Positions 1 through 5,890 of a stretch of 5,925 nt of DNA are shown here, in pieces. A program made the translations under genes and the position numbers. Origin of the DNA: Candidatus Caccousia avistercoris (GTDB lineage Bacteria > Bacillota > Clostridia > Oscillospirales > Acutalibacteraceae). The notes below the pieces were generated by a model. That model was not told the DNA's origin. It was given only the letters and a program-made list of their open reading frames with translations, and made no database searches. The DNA lies in assembly GCA_018715025.1 (NCBI GenBank), contig DVMK01000076.1, positions 1 through 5,925 on the forward strand. The letters are read 5' to 3'. Position 1 is the first letter of the stretch; every line of letters begins with the position of its first letter.

Positions 1-244
1 CGGCAAAGTGGATCACCGCATCAATCCTGTTCTCTTCAAAAATCTTCTCGAATTTTTCCGCGTCCAGCATGTCGCATTCGTAAATGGGGAAGGTTTTGCC
101 GGTGATCTTCTCCACGGCGCGCAGGGCGTCGGGGGAGGAGTTCACGTAATTGTCCATGACCACAATGTTCACATTATTCTGCAGAAGCTCCACGCAGGTA
201 TGGGTGCCGATAAAGCCGGCGCCGCCGGTAACCAGTACGTTCAT
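1..244 (-). CDS. galE: UDP-glucose 4-epimerase, N-terminal part (cut by window edge)
   Basis: Interconverts UDP-galactose and UDP-glucose using bound NAD; third enzyme of the Leloir pathway, cytoplasmic. About 81 N-terminal residues of a protein usually near 330 are visible. They form the start of an SDR Rossmann fold: the NAD-binding TGGAGFIG at residues 6-13, an acidic residue at the end of strand 2 (D31 in VVMDNY) that should contact the adenosine ribose, the YECDMLD segment near 55-61, and VIHFA at 77-81, which matches the family's strand-4 signature. Three ATG codons lie in tandem (250, 247, 244). The ribosome binding site AAAGGGG ends 3, 6 or 9 bases before them. I chose the last because homologues begin one or two residues before VLVTGG, but 247 is equally possible. 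The gene lies 73 bases after galT on the same strand, so it is probably the third gene of the gal operon. The catalytic Tyr-x-x-x-Lys lies outside the window. Confidence 0.93.
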   Translation of the reverse strand, partial: MNVLVTGGAGFIGTHTCVELLQNNVNIVVMDNYVNSSPDALRAVEKITGKTFPIYECDMLDAEKFEKIFEENRIDAVIHFA

Positions 245-317
245 CATCATTGACCCCTTTCTGTCGTTGAAATGGCGGGTAGCGGGCGCATTGCCCGGGC
301 GTTCTGTGGGGAAGGGC

Positions 318-1304
318 TTACACCCGCTGAATTTCCCCCTCGGCGGCCTTGTATTTTTCGTAGGCGGCCCGCAGCTCCTGCGAGGTTTCCTCCGGGCAGG
401 TGGGGTTGCAGCAGGCCCAGGCGCCTGTTTCGCTGGAAGCGTTGAACTTCTGCTTGTCGGCGCTGCGCATGGGCGGGTAAAACTCAATATGGAAGTGGAA
501 ATCCTTGGAATAATCGCCGCTGTTCACCGGCGCGTTGTGCATGCACATCATGTAGGGGAACCGGTAGCCGAACAGGCTGTCCAGCATGCCCACCACGTCC
601 CGGATGGTGAGGCCCAGGCTCATGCGCTCCTCCTGGGTGAAGTCGGTGATGTACGGCTTGTGGCTGTTGGCCATGATGTACACGCCGTAGGGGTATTCGC
701 AGTAGAAGGGAAGGAATACGGTGAAGTGCTCGTTGCGGAAAATAATCCGCTTTTCCGCCTCCAGCTCGTTCTTCAGCATGTCGCAGAACAGGCAAACGCC
801 CTTTTCCTCATAATATTCCCTGGCCGCCTGGGTTTCCAGCTCCAGCTTTTTGGGAATGACGGAGTAGCCGTAGATCTGCCCGTGGGGGTGGGGCATGGTG
901 ACGCCCACCACATCGCCCCGGTTTTCAAAGGGGAACACATACTTGATTTTTTCGTCGGCGGAAAGGGCGGTGAAGCGGTCGCACCACAAATCCACCAGCT
1001 TTTTCATGTGGCTGTCGGACAATTCCGGCACGGTGGTGGTGTGCCCGGGGGAGTACAGAATCACCTCGCACTTCCCGTAGGAGGGCCGCACCCGGAAGAA
1101 ATCGTTGGCCACGTCGTCCGGCTCCGGCGGGTTCTGAGAAAGGGCCGGGAAGTCGTTGTCGTACTCCAGCACCTCATAGTCCGGCACGTTGCCGAAGCTG
1201 GGGCAGAAGGGGCAGTAGTCCTTGGGCATCTGCGGGCGGCTCTGCCGGTTGCTCGCAATCATGACCCAATCCTTAATCAAGGGGTGCCAGCGAAGCTCTG
1301 CCAT
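318..1304 (-). CDS. galT: Galactose-1-phosphate uridylyltransferase
   Basis: Transfers UMP from UDP-glucose to galactose 1-phosphate through a covalent uridylyl-histidine; second Leloir enzyme, cytoplasmic. The 328-residue product has the HIT-like two-domain layout of class I GalT. MPHPHGQIYG at 137-146 carries the nucleophile H141, equivalent to E. coli H166. By alignment with E. coli from memory, the zinc ligands are all present: C31 and C34 (CPFC), H88 (SPGHTTT) and H139. The second metal site is also present: E157, H256 (MHNAP), H270 and H272 (HFHIEFYPP). Two further cysteine groups occur, C171/C174 (CLFC) and 298-303 (CCNPTC), near the C-terminus; their role is unknown to me. The start is fixed by an ideal AGGAGG. 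It lies 60 bases after galK and before galE, consistent with one mRNA. Its length is a little below the E. coli enzyme (about 348). No sign of damage. Confidence 0.97.
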   Translation of the reverse strand: MAELRWHPLIKDWVMIASNRQSRPQMPKDYCPFCPSFGNVPDYEVLEYDNDFPALSQNPPEPDDVANDFFRVRPSYGKCEVILYSPGHTTTVPELSDSHMKKLVDLWCDRFTALSADEKIKYVFPFENRGDVVGVTMPHPHGQIYGYSVIPKKLELETQAAREYYEEKGVCLFCDMLKNELEAEKRIIFRNEHFTVFLPFYCEYPYGVYIMANSHKPYITDFTQEERMSLGLTIRDVVGMLDSLFGYRFPYMMCMHNAPVNSGDYSKDFHFHIEFYPPMRSADKQKFNASSETGAWACCNPTCPEETSQELRAAYEKYKAAEGEIQRV

Positions 1305-1313
1305 AGTTTATTA

Positions 1314-1319
1314 CCTCCT
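1314..1319 (-). promoter_or_regulatory. Ribosome binding site of galT
   Basis: AGGAGG on the minus strand, followed by TAATAAACT and the ATG at 1304. The spacing of 9 bases is good and supports this start over upstream alternatives. Confidence 0.85.
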
Positions 1320-1364
1320 GTATGAATAAATCAAAAAATACTATTTGGACGAAAATCTTCCGTC

Positions 1365-2651
1365 TCAGAACAGGCGCACGCCGCCCACCGGGCGGATGGC
1401 CAGCCGGTGGCAGCTGCCCGCGCCGAAGAGGGCGTCCATCTCCCGGATAAAATGCTCCACAAAGTCAAGGGGGACAAAGCTCTGCACCGTGCCGGCAAAG
1501 CCGCCGCCGTGGACGCGCCAGGCGCCCCCCACCGGGGCCAGCAGCCGCTCGCAGGCGGCAAGGGCCAGAGAAACGCCCTGCTCTGCCGGGTGGGCGGGGG
1601 AATACACGTTCTGCAGGTACATGTAGGAGGAACGGCCGGATTCAATGACCAGCCGCTTGAACTCGTCAAAGTCGCCCCGGCGCAGGGCTTCCACCTGTTT
1701 GGGCACCCGGGCGTTGTCCCCGAAGAAGTGGGCGGCCCGCAGCAGGGCCCGGTCGCTCACCTTGCCCCGCAGGCCGGGCAGGGCCCGGTAGAACTCTTCC
1801 TCGTCCACCTCGCGCAGCACTTCCTTGCCGAACAGGGCGGCCACGGCCCGCATCTCGGCGGGGACGGCGGCGTAGTCGGGGGTGAGGTCGGAATGGCTGC
1901 CGTGGGTGTCGGTGATGCACAGGGCGTAGCCGGACTTGGCGAAGTCGAAATCGATTTTTTCCACCCTGGGGTTTTCCTTGTCCTCAAAATCGATGGTGAT
2001 AAAAGCGCCCACGCTGCTGGCGGCCTGATCCATGAGGCCGCAGGGCTTGCCGAAGTAGCGGTTTTCTGCGTACTGGCTGATCTGGGCAATTTTCAGGGCG
2101 CTTTCTCTTCCGCCGAAGAACAGCTCGTTCACCATGGTGCCCACCAGCACCTCGAAGGCGGCGGAGGAGGAAAGGCCTGAGCCGGAGAGCACGCTGGAGG
2201 TGGTGTAGGCGTCAAAGCCCTTTACCGGGCAGCCCAGCTGGGCAAACCTGGCGCAGATGCCACGCACCAGGGAGGCGGAGTGGTTGGCCTCCTCCGCTTT
2301 GGGCTCCGGGTCGGAAATGTCCACCACGTCGGGGGCGTAGCCCTCGCTGTGCACCCGCACCACCGTGCCCTCGCTGAGGGCGGCCACGGCGATTACGTCC
2401 AGGTTCACGCTGGCGGCCAGCACGCGGCCCCTCTGGTGGTCGGTGTGGTTGCCGCCCACCTCGGTGCGGCCGGGGGCGCTGAACACGTACAGGTCGCGGC
2501 CTGTGCCGAACAGCTCTTCAAACCGGCCCAGGGCTTTTTCCACCCGGGCGGCGTACCCCGCCGCCTGCTCCGGCGTGCAGGCATAGATATGTGCGAACCT
2601 CTCATTTGTCTCGGCGCTCTGCAAAAGGGAGCGCAGCTCCTCTGCTCTCAT
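1365..2651 (-). CDS. galK: Galactokinase (GHMP kinase family)
   Basis: Phosphorylates galactose at C1 with ATP; first committed step of the Leloir pathway, cytoplasmic. With the chosen start the product has 428 residues, longer than E. coli GalK (382) because of about 55 residues before the galactokinase signature, a form familiar from clostridia. Motifs in order: SAPGRTEVGGNHTDHQ at 58-73 (galactose-binding signature, with GGN in place of the usual IGE), the ATP-loop VLSGSGLSSSAAFE at 154-167, GLMDQAAS at 205-212 with D208 as probable catalytic base (R62 is the partner arginine), and the third GHMP motif RVHGGGFAGTVQ at 379-390. The reading frame extends to an ATG at 2735, giving 456 residues, but that ATG has no well-spaced ribosome site. 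GGGAGG lies 8 bases before the ATG at 2651 and only 2 before the one at 2657, so 2651 is preferred. First gene of the leftward gal operon. Confidence 0.96.
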   Translation of the reverse strand: MRAEELRSLLQSAETNERFAHIYACTPEQAAGYAARVEKALGRFEELFGTGRDLYVFSAPGRTEVGGNHTDHQRGRVLAASVNLDVIAVAALSEGTVVRVHSEGYAPDVVDISDPEPKAEEANHSASLVRGICARFAQLGCPVKGFDAYTTSSVLSGSGLSSSAAFEVLVGTMVNELFFGGRESALKIAQISQYAENRYFGKPCGLMDQAASSVGAFITIDFEDKENPRVEKIDFDFAKSGYALCITDTHGSHSDLTPDYAAVPAEMRAVAALFGKEVLREVDEEEFYRALPGLRGKVSDRALLRAAHFFGDNARVPKQVEALRRGDFDEFKRLVIESGRSSYMYLQNVYSPAHPAEQGVSLALAACERLLAPVGGAWRVHGGGFAGTVQSFVPLDFVEHFIREMDALFGAGSCHRLAIRPVGGVRLF

Positions 2652-2659
2652 GGCCATTT

Positions 2660-2665
2660 CCTCCC
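2660..2665 (-). promoter_or_regulatory. Ribosome binding site of galK
   Basis: GGGAGG on the minus strand followed by AAATGGCC and ATG at 2651. It decides the start: the in-frame ATG at 2657 is only 2 bases away, and the one at 2735 lies upstream of this site. Confidence 0.7.
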
Positions 2666-2673
2666 ATTCCAGG

Positions 2674-2748
2674 TTATTGATGATGGGAAAGGGGACGAAG
2701 CTCCGGATTTTCAGGGCCTCCGGCCTTTCCCGCATTCTCTTTCTTCAT
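2674..2748 (-). CDS. Possible 24-residue leader peptide upstream of galK
   Basis: A short frame, ATG at 2748 to TAA at 2676-2674, encodes 24 residues beginning MKKENAGKAGG and ending RPLSHHQ. What supports it is the ribosome site: AGGGGAGG at 2753-2760, 4 bases before the ATG, at least as strong as that of galK itself. The stop lies 8 bases before the galK ribosome site, a layout compatible with translational coupling. The peptide has no membrane segment, signal peptide or codon run that would suggest attenuation by a particular amino acid. It overlaps in another frame the N-terminal extension of the long galK frame. It could equally be a chance ORF in the galK leader, with AGGGGAGG acting as a standby site or as a relic of an older start. 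Confidence 0.22.
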   Translation of the reverse strand: MKKENAGKAGGPENPELRPLSHHQ

Positions 2749-2790
2749 CTTACCTCCCCTTTGCCTGAAAAACAAGGGGTATCCGTTTCA

Positions 2791-2820
2791 ATTTTATGGA
2801 TTTTTGTTGCATCCCCTGAA
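2791..2820 (-). promoter_or_regulatory. Candidate promoter of the gal operon
   Basis: Minus-strand TTCAGG (2820-2815), an 18-base spacer, then TAAAAT (2796-2791). The -10 matches the sigma-A consensus at five of six positions; the -35 matches at three. Transcription would begin near 2784, about 25 bases before AGGGGAGG. A rival -10, GATAAT, lies at 2891-2886 inside the 25-bp palindrome but has no convincing -35. The choice between them is uncertain. Confidence 0.3.
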
Positions 2821-2875
2821 CGGGCTGTTCCCGGCCCTCCTAAAACGCCAAAAAAGAGCGCGTTTTTTCTGCTAT

Positions 2876-2900
2876 TTTGCCCAGGATTATCTTGGGCAAA
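2876..2900. promoter_or_regulatory. 25-bp near-perfect palindrome, probable operator
   Basis: The arms TTTGCCCA (2876-2883) and TGGGCAAA (2893-2900) are exact inverse complements. Inside them GAT (2885-2887) and ATC (2889-2891) also match around the centre base 2888, so 11 of 12 pairs fit, with only 2884/2892 mismatched. It ends 5 bases before the -35 of the rightward promoter and lies in the gap shared with the gal operon. No U-run follows on either strand, and it is in no gene, so an operator for a dimeric regulator is the best reading. The local LacI-family protein is the obvious candidate, but the odd-centred dyad is not the usual CG-centred LacI type, so another regulator is possible. 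Confidence 0.6.
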
Positions 2901-2905
2901 CCGCA

Positions 2906-2934
2906 TTGACATTCGGGGAAAACCCTTTTATAAT
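2906..2934 (+). promoter_or_regulatory. Perfect-consensus sigma-A promoter of the regulator gene
   Basis: TTGACA (2906-2911), exactly 17 bases, then TATAAT (2929-2934). Both hexamers and the spacer are ideal. Transcription should start near 2941, giving a leader of about 38 bases before the GTG at 2979. Such a strong promoter on a regulator gene suggests that it is held down by repression; palindromes lie on both sides of it. Confidence 0.88.
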
Positions 2935-2950
2935 CCCAAGTAAGAGGAAG

Positions 2951-2964
2951 CGTGCTCGAGCACG
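2951..2964. promoter_or_regulatory. 14-bp perfect palindrome, probable LacI-family operator
   Basis: CGTGCTCGAGCACG is a perfect inverted repeat with a central CG, the form typical of LacI/GalR-family operators. It lies about +10 to +23 from the predicted start of transcription, where a bound dimer would block promoter escape, so autorepression by the following gene is a natural inference. It is not a good RNA hairpin because there is no loop. Confidence 0.55.
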
Positions 2965-2965
2965 G

Positions 2966-2972
2966 AAGGGGG
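2966..2972 (+). promoter_or_regulatory. Ribosome binding site of the LacI-family gene
   Basis: AAGGGGG, 6 bases before the GTG at 2979. It rules against the in-frame GTG at 2952, which lies inside the operator-like palindrome and has no ribosome site. Confidence 0.6.
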
Positions 2973-2978
2973 ATCCAG

Positions 2979-4001
2979 GTGGCTGTCACAATCAAGGACA
3001 TCGCGGCGGCGGCGGGCGTTTCCCGGGGAACGGTAGACCGGGCCCTGCACGGCCGGGGCGGCGTCAGCGCAGAGGCGGCCAGCCGGATCCGCAGGCTGGC
3101 GGAGGAGATGCAGTACCAGCCCAACCGGGCGGGGCTGGGGCTGGCGGCCCTGAAGAAGCCCCTGCGCATCGGGCTTCTGCTGCCGCGCCTGGGGAACCTG
3201 TTTTTTGAGGAGGTGGTGCGCGGGGCGGAGGCCGCCCAGCAGAGCCTGGCGGACTTCGGCCTGGGCCTGCTGTTCCGGCGGGTGCAGAGCTACGACCCGC
3301 AAAGCCACCTGCAGGCCCTGGACTGGCTGGCCGGGCAGGGCGTGGGGGGGATCTGCGCCGCCACGGTGGACCTGCCGGAGATTCGGGAAAGGGTGGCGTG
3401 CCTGACCAGGCAGGGCGTGCCGGTGGTGGCTGTGAACACAGAGCTTTCCCCCTGCGGCTGCCTTTCCTACGTGGGCTGCGACTACCGGCAGACGGGGCGC
3501 ATCGCCGCGGGGCTGCTGCTGCTTCTGGCCGTTCCGGAGCCCAGGCTTCTCATTGTTACCGGTTCCCGCCATGCCAAGGGCCACAACGAGCGGATCCAGG
3601 GCTTTCTGGACCGGCTGGCCCAGGCGAGGGCGCCCTGCCAGGTGCTGGACCAGCTGGAATGCCAGGACGACGACCGGGAGGCCTACCGGGTCACCCGGGA
3701 GGCCCTGGCCCGCCTGCCCCAGGTGAACTGCCTGTACGTGGCGGGGGCCGGGGCGGCCGGGGTGGGGGCGGCGGTGCGGGAGGCGGGCCTGGCGGGGCGC
3801 GCGCCGATTCTGGCCTTTGACGACGTGCCCACCACCCGCGGCCTGGTGCAGGAAGGGCTGGTGCCCGCCATTGTGTGCCAGCAGCCCTTCCAGCAGGGGT
3901 ACCAGGCGGTGAAGCTGCTGTTCCGCTGCCTGGCCAACGGGGAACGGCCCCCCGCCCGCTTTCTCACCGACCCGGTGATTAAAATTGCGGAAAACCTGTG
4001 A
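2979..4001 (+). CDS. LacI/GalR-family transcriptional regulator
   Basis: DNA-binding, sugar-responsive regulator, most likely a repressor. The 340-residue protein opens with the LacI helix-turn-helix VTIKDIAAAAGVSRGTVDRA at residues 3-22, continues with a recognition-helix-distal wing and YQPNRAG near 46-52, and has a hinge region before PLRIGLLLP at 61-69. From there to the end it is a periplasmic-binding-protein-like ligand domain: VVAVNTELS near 149-157, YVGCDYRQTGRIAA at 164-177, LLIVTGSRHAKGHNER near 190-205, AFDDVPTTRGLV at 279-290, and QQPFQQGYQAVKLL at 301-314. Length fits the family. The RGTVDRAL variant replaces the more common VSxxTVSRVL. GTG start chosen from the ribosome site. 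It has its own consensus promoter, is divergent from galK, and stands 124 bases before xylB. Its ligand (xylose, galactose or another sugar) and targets are inference. Confidence 0.93.
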   Translation: MAVTIKDIAAAAGVSRGTVDRALHGRGGVSAEAASRIRRLAEEMQYQPNRAGLGLAALKKPLRIGLLLPRLGNLFFEEVVRGAEAAQQSLADFGLGLLFRRVQSYDPQSHLQALDWLAGQGVGGICAATVDLPEIRERVACLTRQGVPVVAVNTELSPCGCLSYVGCDYRQTGRIAAGLLLLLAVPEPRLLIVTGSRHAKGHNERIQGFLDRLAQARAPCQVLDQLECQDDDREAYRVTREALARLPQVNCLYVAGAGAAGVGAAVREAGLAGRAPILAFDDVPTTRGLVQEGLVPAIVCQQPFQQGYQAVKLLFRCLANGERPPARFLTDPVIKIAENL

Positions 4002-4004
4002 GCC

Positions 4005-4032
4005 CTCCCGCGCCGCTTCGGCAAAGCGGGGG
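4005..4032 (+). terminator. GC-rich hairpin after the regulator gene, weak terminator candidate
   Basis: Starting 3 bases after the TGA, 4005-4011 can pair with 4026-4032 (CCCGC with GCGGG at its core), enclosing GCCG-CTT-CGGC (4012-4022) with an AAA bulge. No U-run follows directly; only a mixed ATTTAAATAATTT begins about 12 bases later. A partial terminator or mRNA processing/stability hairpin between the regulator and xylB is as likely as full termination. Confidence 0.3.
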
Positions 4033-4069
4033 AAGGATCGGCTGATTTAAATAATTTCCTGATTTCCTG

Positions 4070-4093
4070 CGGTTTTACCGTACCCTTGTAGGG
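4070..4093. promoter_or_regulatory. Two small adjacent dyads upstream of xylB
   Basis: CGGT-TTT-ACCG (4070-4080) and CCCT-TGT-AGGG (4083-4093) are two 11-base dyads side by side, 33 bases before the xylB start. They could be half of a control site, but four-base arms arise easily by chance. I see no good promoter in the 124-base gap, so xylB may depend on read-through from the regulator promoter. Confidence 0.15.
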
Positions 4094-4112
4094 GAATTCA
4101 AAAATATAATTA

Positions 4113-4118
4113 GGGAGG
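4113..4118 (+). promoter_or_regulatory. Ribosome binding site of xylB
   Basis: GGGAGG, 7 bases before the ATG at 4126; a strong site at good spacing, which fixes the start. Confidence 0.8.
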
Positions 4119-4125
4119 AATTGAG

Positions 4126-5655
4126 ATGGCAAAGGAATATTTACTGGGCATTGACCTGGGAACCTCCGGCACCAAAACCGTGCTGTTCGACACAGAGGGC
4201 GCGGTGGTGGCCTCTGCGCTGGAGGAGTACCCCATGTACCAGCCCCAGAACGGCTGGGCAGAGCAGGACCCGGCAGACTGGTGGAACGCCGCCAAAAACA
4301 CCATCCGCACTGTGCTGGAAAAGTCCGGGGCAGACCCGGCGGCGGTGCGGGGGCTGGGCATTTCCGGCCAGATGCACGGCCTGGTGATGCTGGACGAAAA
4401 CGGCCGGGTGCTGCGCCGGTCCATCATCTGGTGCGACCAGCGCACCGCGGAGGAGTGCCGGGAGATTACCGAGAAGGTGGGGGCGCAGCGGCTGATTGCC
4501 ATCACCGCCAACCCGGCCCTCACCGGCTTCACCGCCTCCAAGATTTTGTGGGTGCGGAACCATGAGCCGGAGCTGTACGCCAGGTGCCGCCACATCCTGC
4601 TGCCCAAGGACTACGTGCGCTACATGCTCACCGGCCAGTTTGCCACCGAGGTTTCTGACGCTTCCGGCATGCAGCTGCTGGACGTGCCCAACCGGTGCTG
4701 GAGCAAAGAGGTGCTGGAAAAGCTGGAGATTGACGAAAGCCTGCTGGCCAAGGTGTACGAGTCCCCGGAGGTGACGGGCTATGTCACCGGGGAGGCCGCC
4801 GCCCTTACCGGCCTGGCAGAGGGAACCCCGGTGGTGGGCGGCGCGGGGGACAACGCTGCCGCGGCCGTGGGCACCGGCGTGGTAGAGAGCGGCAAGGCCC
4901 TCACCACCATCGGCACCTCCGGCGTGGTGTTCGCCCACTCTGACTCCGTTACCATCGACCCCCAGGGCCGGGTGCACACCTTCTGCGCCGCCGTGCCCGG
5001 CTGCTGGACGGTGATGAGCTGCACCCTGGCCGCCGGCCTTTCCCTCAAATGGTTCCGGGACAATTTCTGCCGGGAGGAGATACAGGCGGCCTCCGGCATG
5101 GGCAAGGATCCCTATGTCCTCATGGATCAGGAGGCGGAGCGGGTGCCCATTGGGGCCAACCGGCTGGTATACCTGCCCTACCTGATGGGCGAGCGCTCCC
5201 CCAAGCTGGACCCGGAATGCCGGGGCGTGTTCTTCGGCCTTTCGGCCATCCACACCAAGTACGACATGCTGCGGGCGGTGATGGAGGGGGTCATCTATTC
5301 CCAGCGGGAATGCCTTGACATTCTGCGGGGAATGGGCGTGGTTTCCAGCGAGATGATCGCCTGCGGCGGGGGCGGCACCAGCCCCCTGTGGCGGCAGATG
5401 ATGGCCGACGTGTACGGCCTGCCGGTGAAAACTTCCGCCTCCAAGGAAGGCCCCGCCCTGGGCGTGGCGATTCTGGCAGGCGTGGGGGCCGGGGTGTACG
5501 CCAGCGTGCCCGAGGCCTGCCGCAGGCTTATCCGCACCAGCGCGCCCCAGGAGCCGGTTCCCGGCAACCACGAAAAGTACGAGCCCTTCTACCGCACGTA
5601 CCTTTCCCTGTACCCCGCCTTGAAGGAGGGCTTCCAGACGCTGGCCCAGGCGTAA
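4126..5655 (+). CDS. xylB: Xylulokinase (FGGY carbohydrate kinase)
   Basis: Phosphorylates D-xylulose with ATP to xylulose 5-phosphate, the entry of xylose into the pentose phosphate pathway; cytoplasmic. The 509 residues are close to the family's usual 480-510. The N-terminal FGGY domain begins GIDLGTSGTKTVLFD at 8-22 (phosphate-binding loop, D10 equivalent to E. coli D6), has the substrate-binding GQMHGLVMLD at 81-90, RRSIIWCDQR at 97-106, and GGAGDNAAAAVGTG at 238-251, with D242 as probable catalytic base. The C-terminal domain has TIGTSGVVF at 261-269, LPYLMGERSP at 350-359, the ATP-site CGGGGTSPLWRQMMADV at 413-429 and EGPALGVAILAG at 441-452. QMHG and the GDNAA context point to xylulose, though FGGY specificities drift and a related ketose cannot be excluded. 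No xylose isomerase or transporter gene is visible beside it. Probably co-regulated with the LacI-family gene upstream. Confidence 0.94.
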   Translation: MAKEYLLGIDLGTSGTKTVLFDTEGAVVASALEEYPMYQPQNGWAEQDPADWWNAAKNTIRTVLEKSGADPAAVRGLGISGQMHGLVMLDENGRVLRRSIIWCDQRTAEECREITEKVGAQRLIAITANPALTGFTASKILWVRNHEPELYARCRHILLPKDYVRYMLTGQFATEVSDASGMQLLDVPNRCWSKEVLEKLEIDESLLAKVYESPEVTGYVTGEAAALTGLAEGTPVVGGAGDNAAAAVGTGVVESGKALTTIGTSGVVFAHSDSVTIDPQGRVHTFCAAVPGCWTVMSCTLAAGLSLKWFRDNFCREEIQAASGMGKDPYVLMDQEAERVPIGANRLVYLPYLMGERSPKLDPECRGVFFGLSAIHTKYDMLRAVMEGVIYSQRECLDILRGMGVVSSEMIACGGGGTSPLWRQMMADVYGLPVKTSASKEGPALGVAILAGVGAGVYASVPEACRRLIRTSAPQEPVPGNHEKYEPFYRTYLSLYPALKEGFQTLAQA

Positions 5656-5663
5656 GGTTGTGA

Positions 5664-5730
5664 CGCGGCGAGGCATAATTTGTGAGGTAACGTCCCCGCC
5701 AAATTACGCTGCGCGCTGCTCCAAATTTTT
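5664..5730 (+). terminator. Terminator-like hairpin after xylB
   Basis: Eight bases past the stop codon a bulged stem can form: CGCGGCG (5664-5670) with CGCTGCG (5707-5713, one G-U), a 5-base bulge on the left, then TAATTTG (5676-5682) with CAAATTA (5700-5706). A run of seven T begins at about 5724, 10 bases after the stem. The gap between stem and U-run is longer than in a classical intrinsic terminator, and a competing stem GGCGAGG/CCCCGCC (5667-5673 with 5694-5700, one mismatch) exists, so the call is moderate. It is the only reasonable end for the regulator-xylB transcript in view. Confidence 0.4.
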
Positions 5731-5810
5731 TCTAAGCGAAGAAGTTCACCCTCCGTAGGCAACTTATGTTGCCCGCCAGCTCCCGGCGAGCCGAACCCCT
5801 AAAAATGCGG

Positions 5811-5846
5811 AGGAACTTTCGCAATCGTAAGATTGCGAGTGTTCCT
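5811..5846. repeat. Long hairpin capped by a GNRA-type tetraloop
   Basis: AGGAAC pairs with GTTCCT, and after one mismatch and a wobble, CGCAATC (5820-5826) pairs with GATTGCG (5831-5837) around the loop GTAA. In all, 15 of 16 positions pair. As RNA the loop is GUAA, a stable GNRA tetraloop that can dock in a receptor, which favours the plus strand as the functional RNA if there is one. Confidence 0.55.
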
Positions 5847-5853
5847 GTAAAGG

Positions 5854-5890
5854 GGCCGGCGTTTAGTGACCCTAAGGGCACAAGCCGGCC
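5854..5890. repeat. GC-rich hairpin with an inner bulged stem
   Basis: GGCCGGC (5854-5860) and GCCGGCC (5884-5890) pair perfectly. Between them GTG (5866-5868) pairs with CAC (5879-5881) and CCC (5870-5872) with GGG (5876-5878), with a bulged A at 5869 and a TAA loop. No T-run follows on the plus strand, so it is not an intrinsic terminator in that direction. Confidence 0.5.

Larger units (their letters stand above)
5736..5890. repeat. Structured intergenic region with nested inverted repeats, no confident gene
   Basis: In order: GGCAAC-TTAT-GTTGCC (5758-5773), CGCC/GGCG around a 7-base loop (5774-5788), CCCCT (5796-5800) pairing with AGGGG (5851-5855) around a long hairpin (5811-5846), and GGCCGGC/GCCGGCC (5854-5860 with 5884-5890). 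Together nearly every stretch is pairable, more than expected from GC content alone. It could be a genome-wide interspersed repeat, a structured RNA, or the leader of a gene beyond the right edge. It matches no riboswitch, tRNA, T-box, 6S or tmRNA pattern I recognise. There are no stop codons in one plus-strand frame from 5736 to the edge, and one minus-strand frame is also open, but neither has a ribosome site. Confidence 0.4.

Noticed and set aside
251..317. Terminator or regulatory site between galT and galE
   Set aside because: Only a short GCCCGGGC palindrome in GC-rich sequence and no T-run; nothing beyond the galE ribosome site is supported.
150..1325. 391-residue plus-strand frame opposite galT
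   Set aside because: Shadow of galT in GC-rich sequence: low-complexity translation rich in V, G, H and A, no ribosome site, no family resemblance.
1348..1364. Hairpin GACGGAA/TTTTCGTC in the galK-galT gap as a terminator
   Set aside because: The stem is AT-rich with a wobble pair and the T-run follows only after 9 bases. galT has no promoter of its own, so termination here would make little sense.
2652..2735. N-terminal extension of galK to the ATG at 2735
   Set aside because: The nearest ribosome site upstream is 17 bases from that ATG, while an ideal site precedes the ATG at 2651. The extension does not resemble galactokinase.
2781..2795. Catabolite repression (cre) site on the minus strand, TTGAAACGGATACC
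   Set aside because: One base short of the cre spacing around the central CG and lacking the CA of the right half.
4105..4110. Perfect TATAAT just upstream of xylB as a promoter
   Set aside because: Transcription would start near 4117, inside the GGGAGG ribosome site, and the base positions 17 upstream (ACCCTT) are no -35. It is probably just the AT-rich gap.
4141..5676. 511-residue minus-strand frame opposite xylB
   Set aside because: Antisense shadow caused by codon bias; rich in H, G, A and P, without recognisable domains, while xylB on the plus strand is unmistakable.
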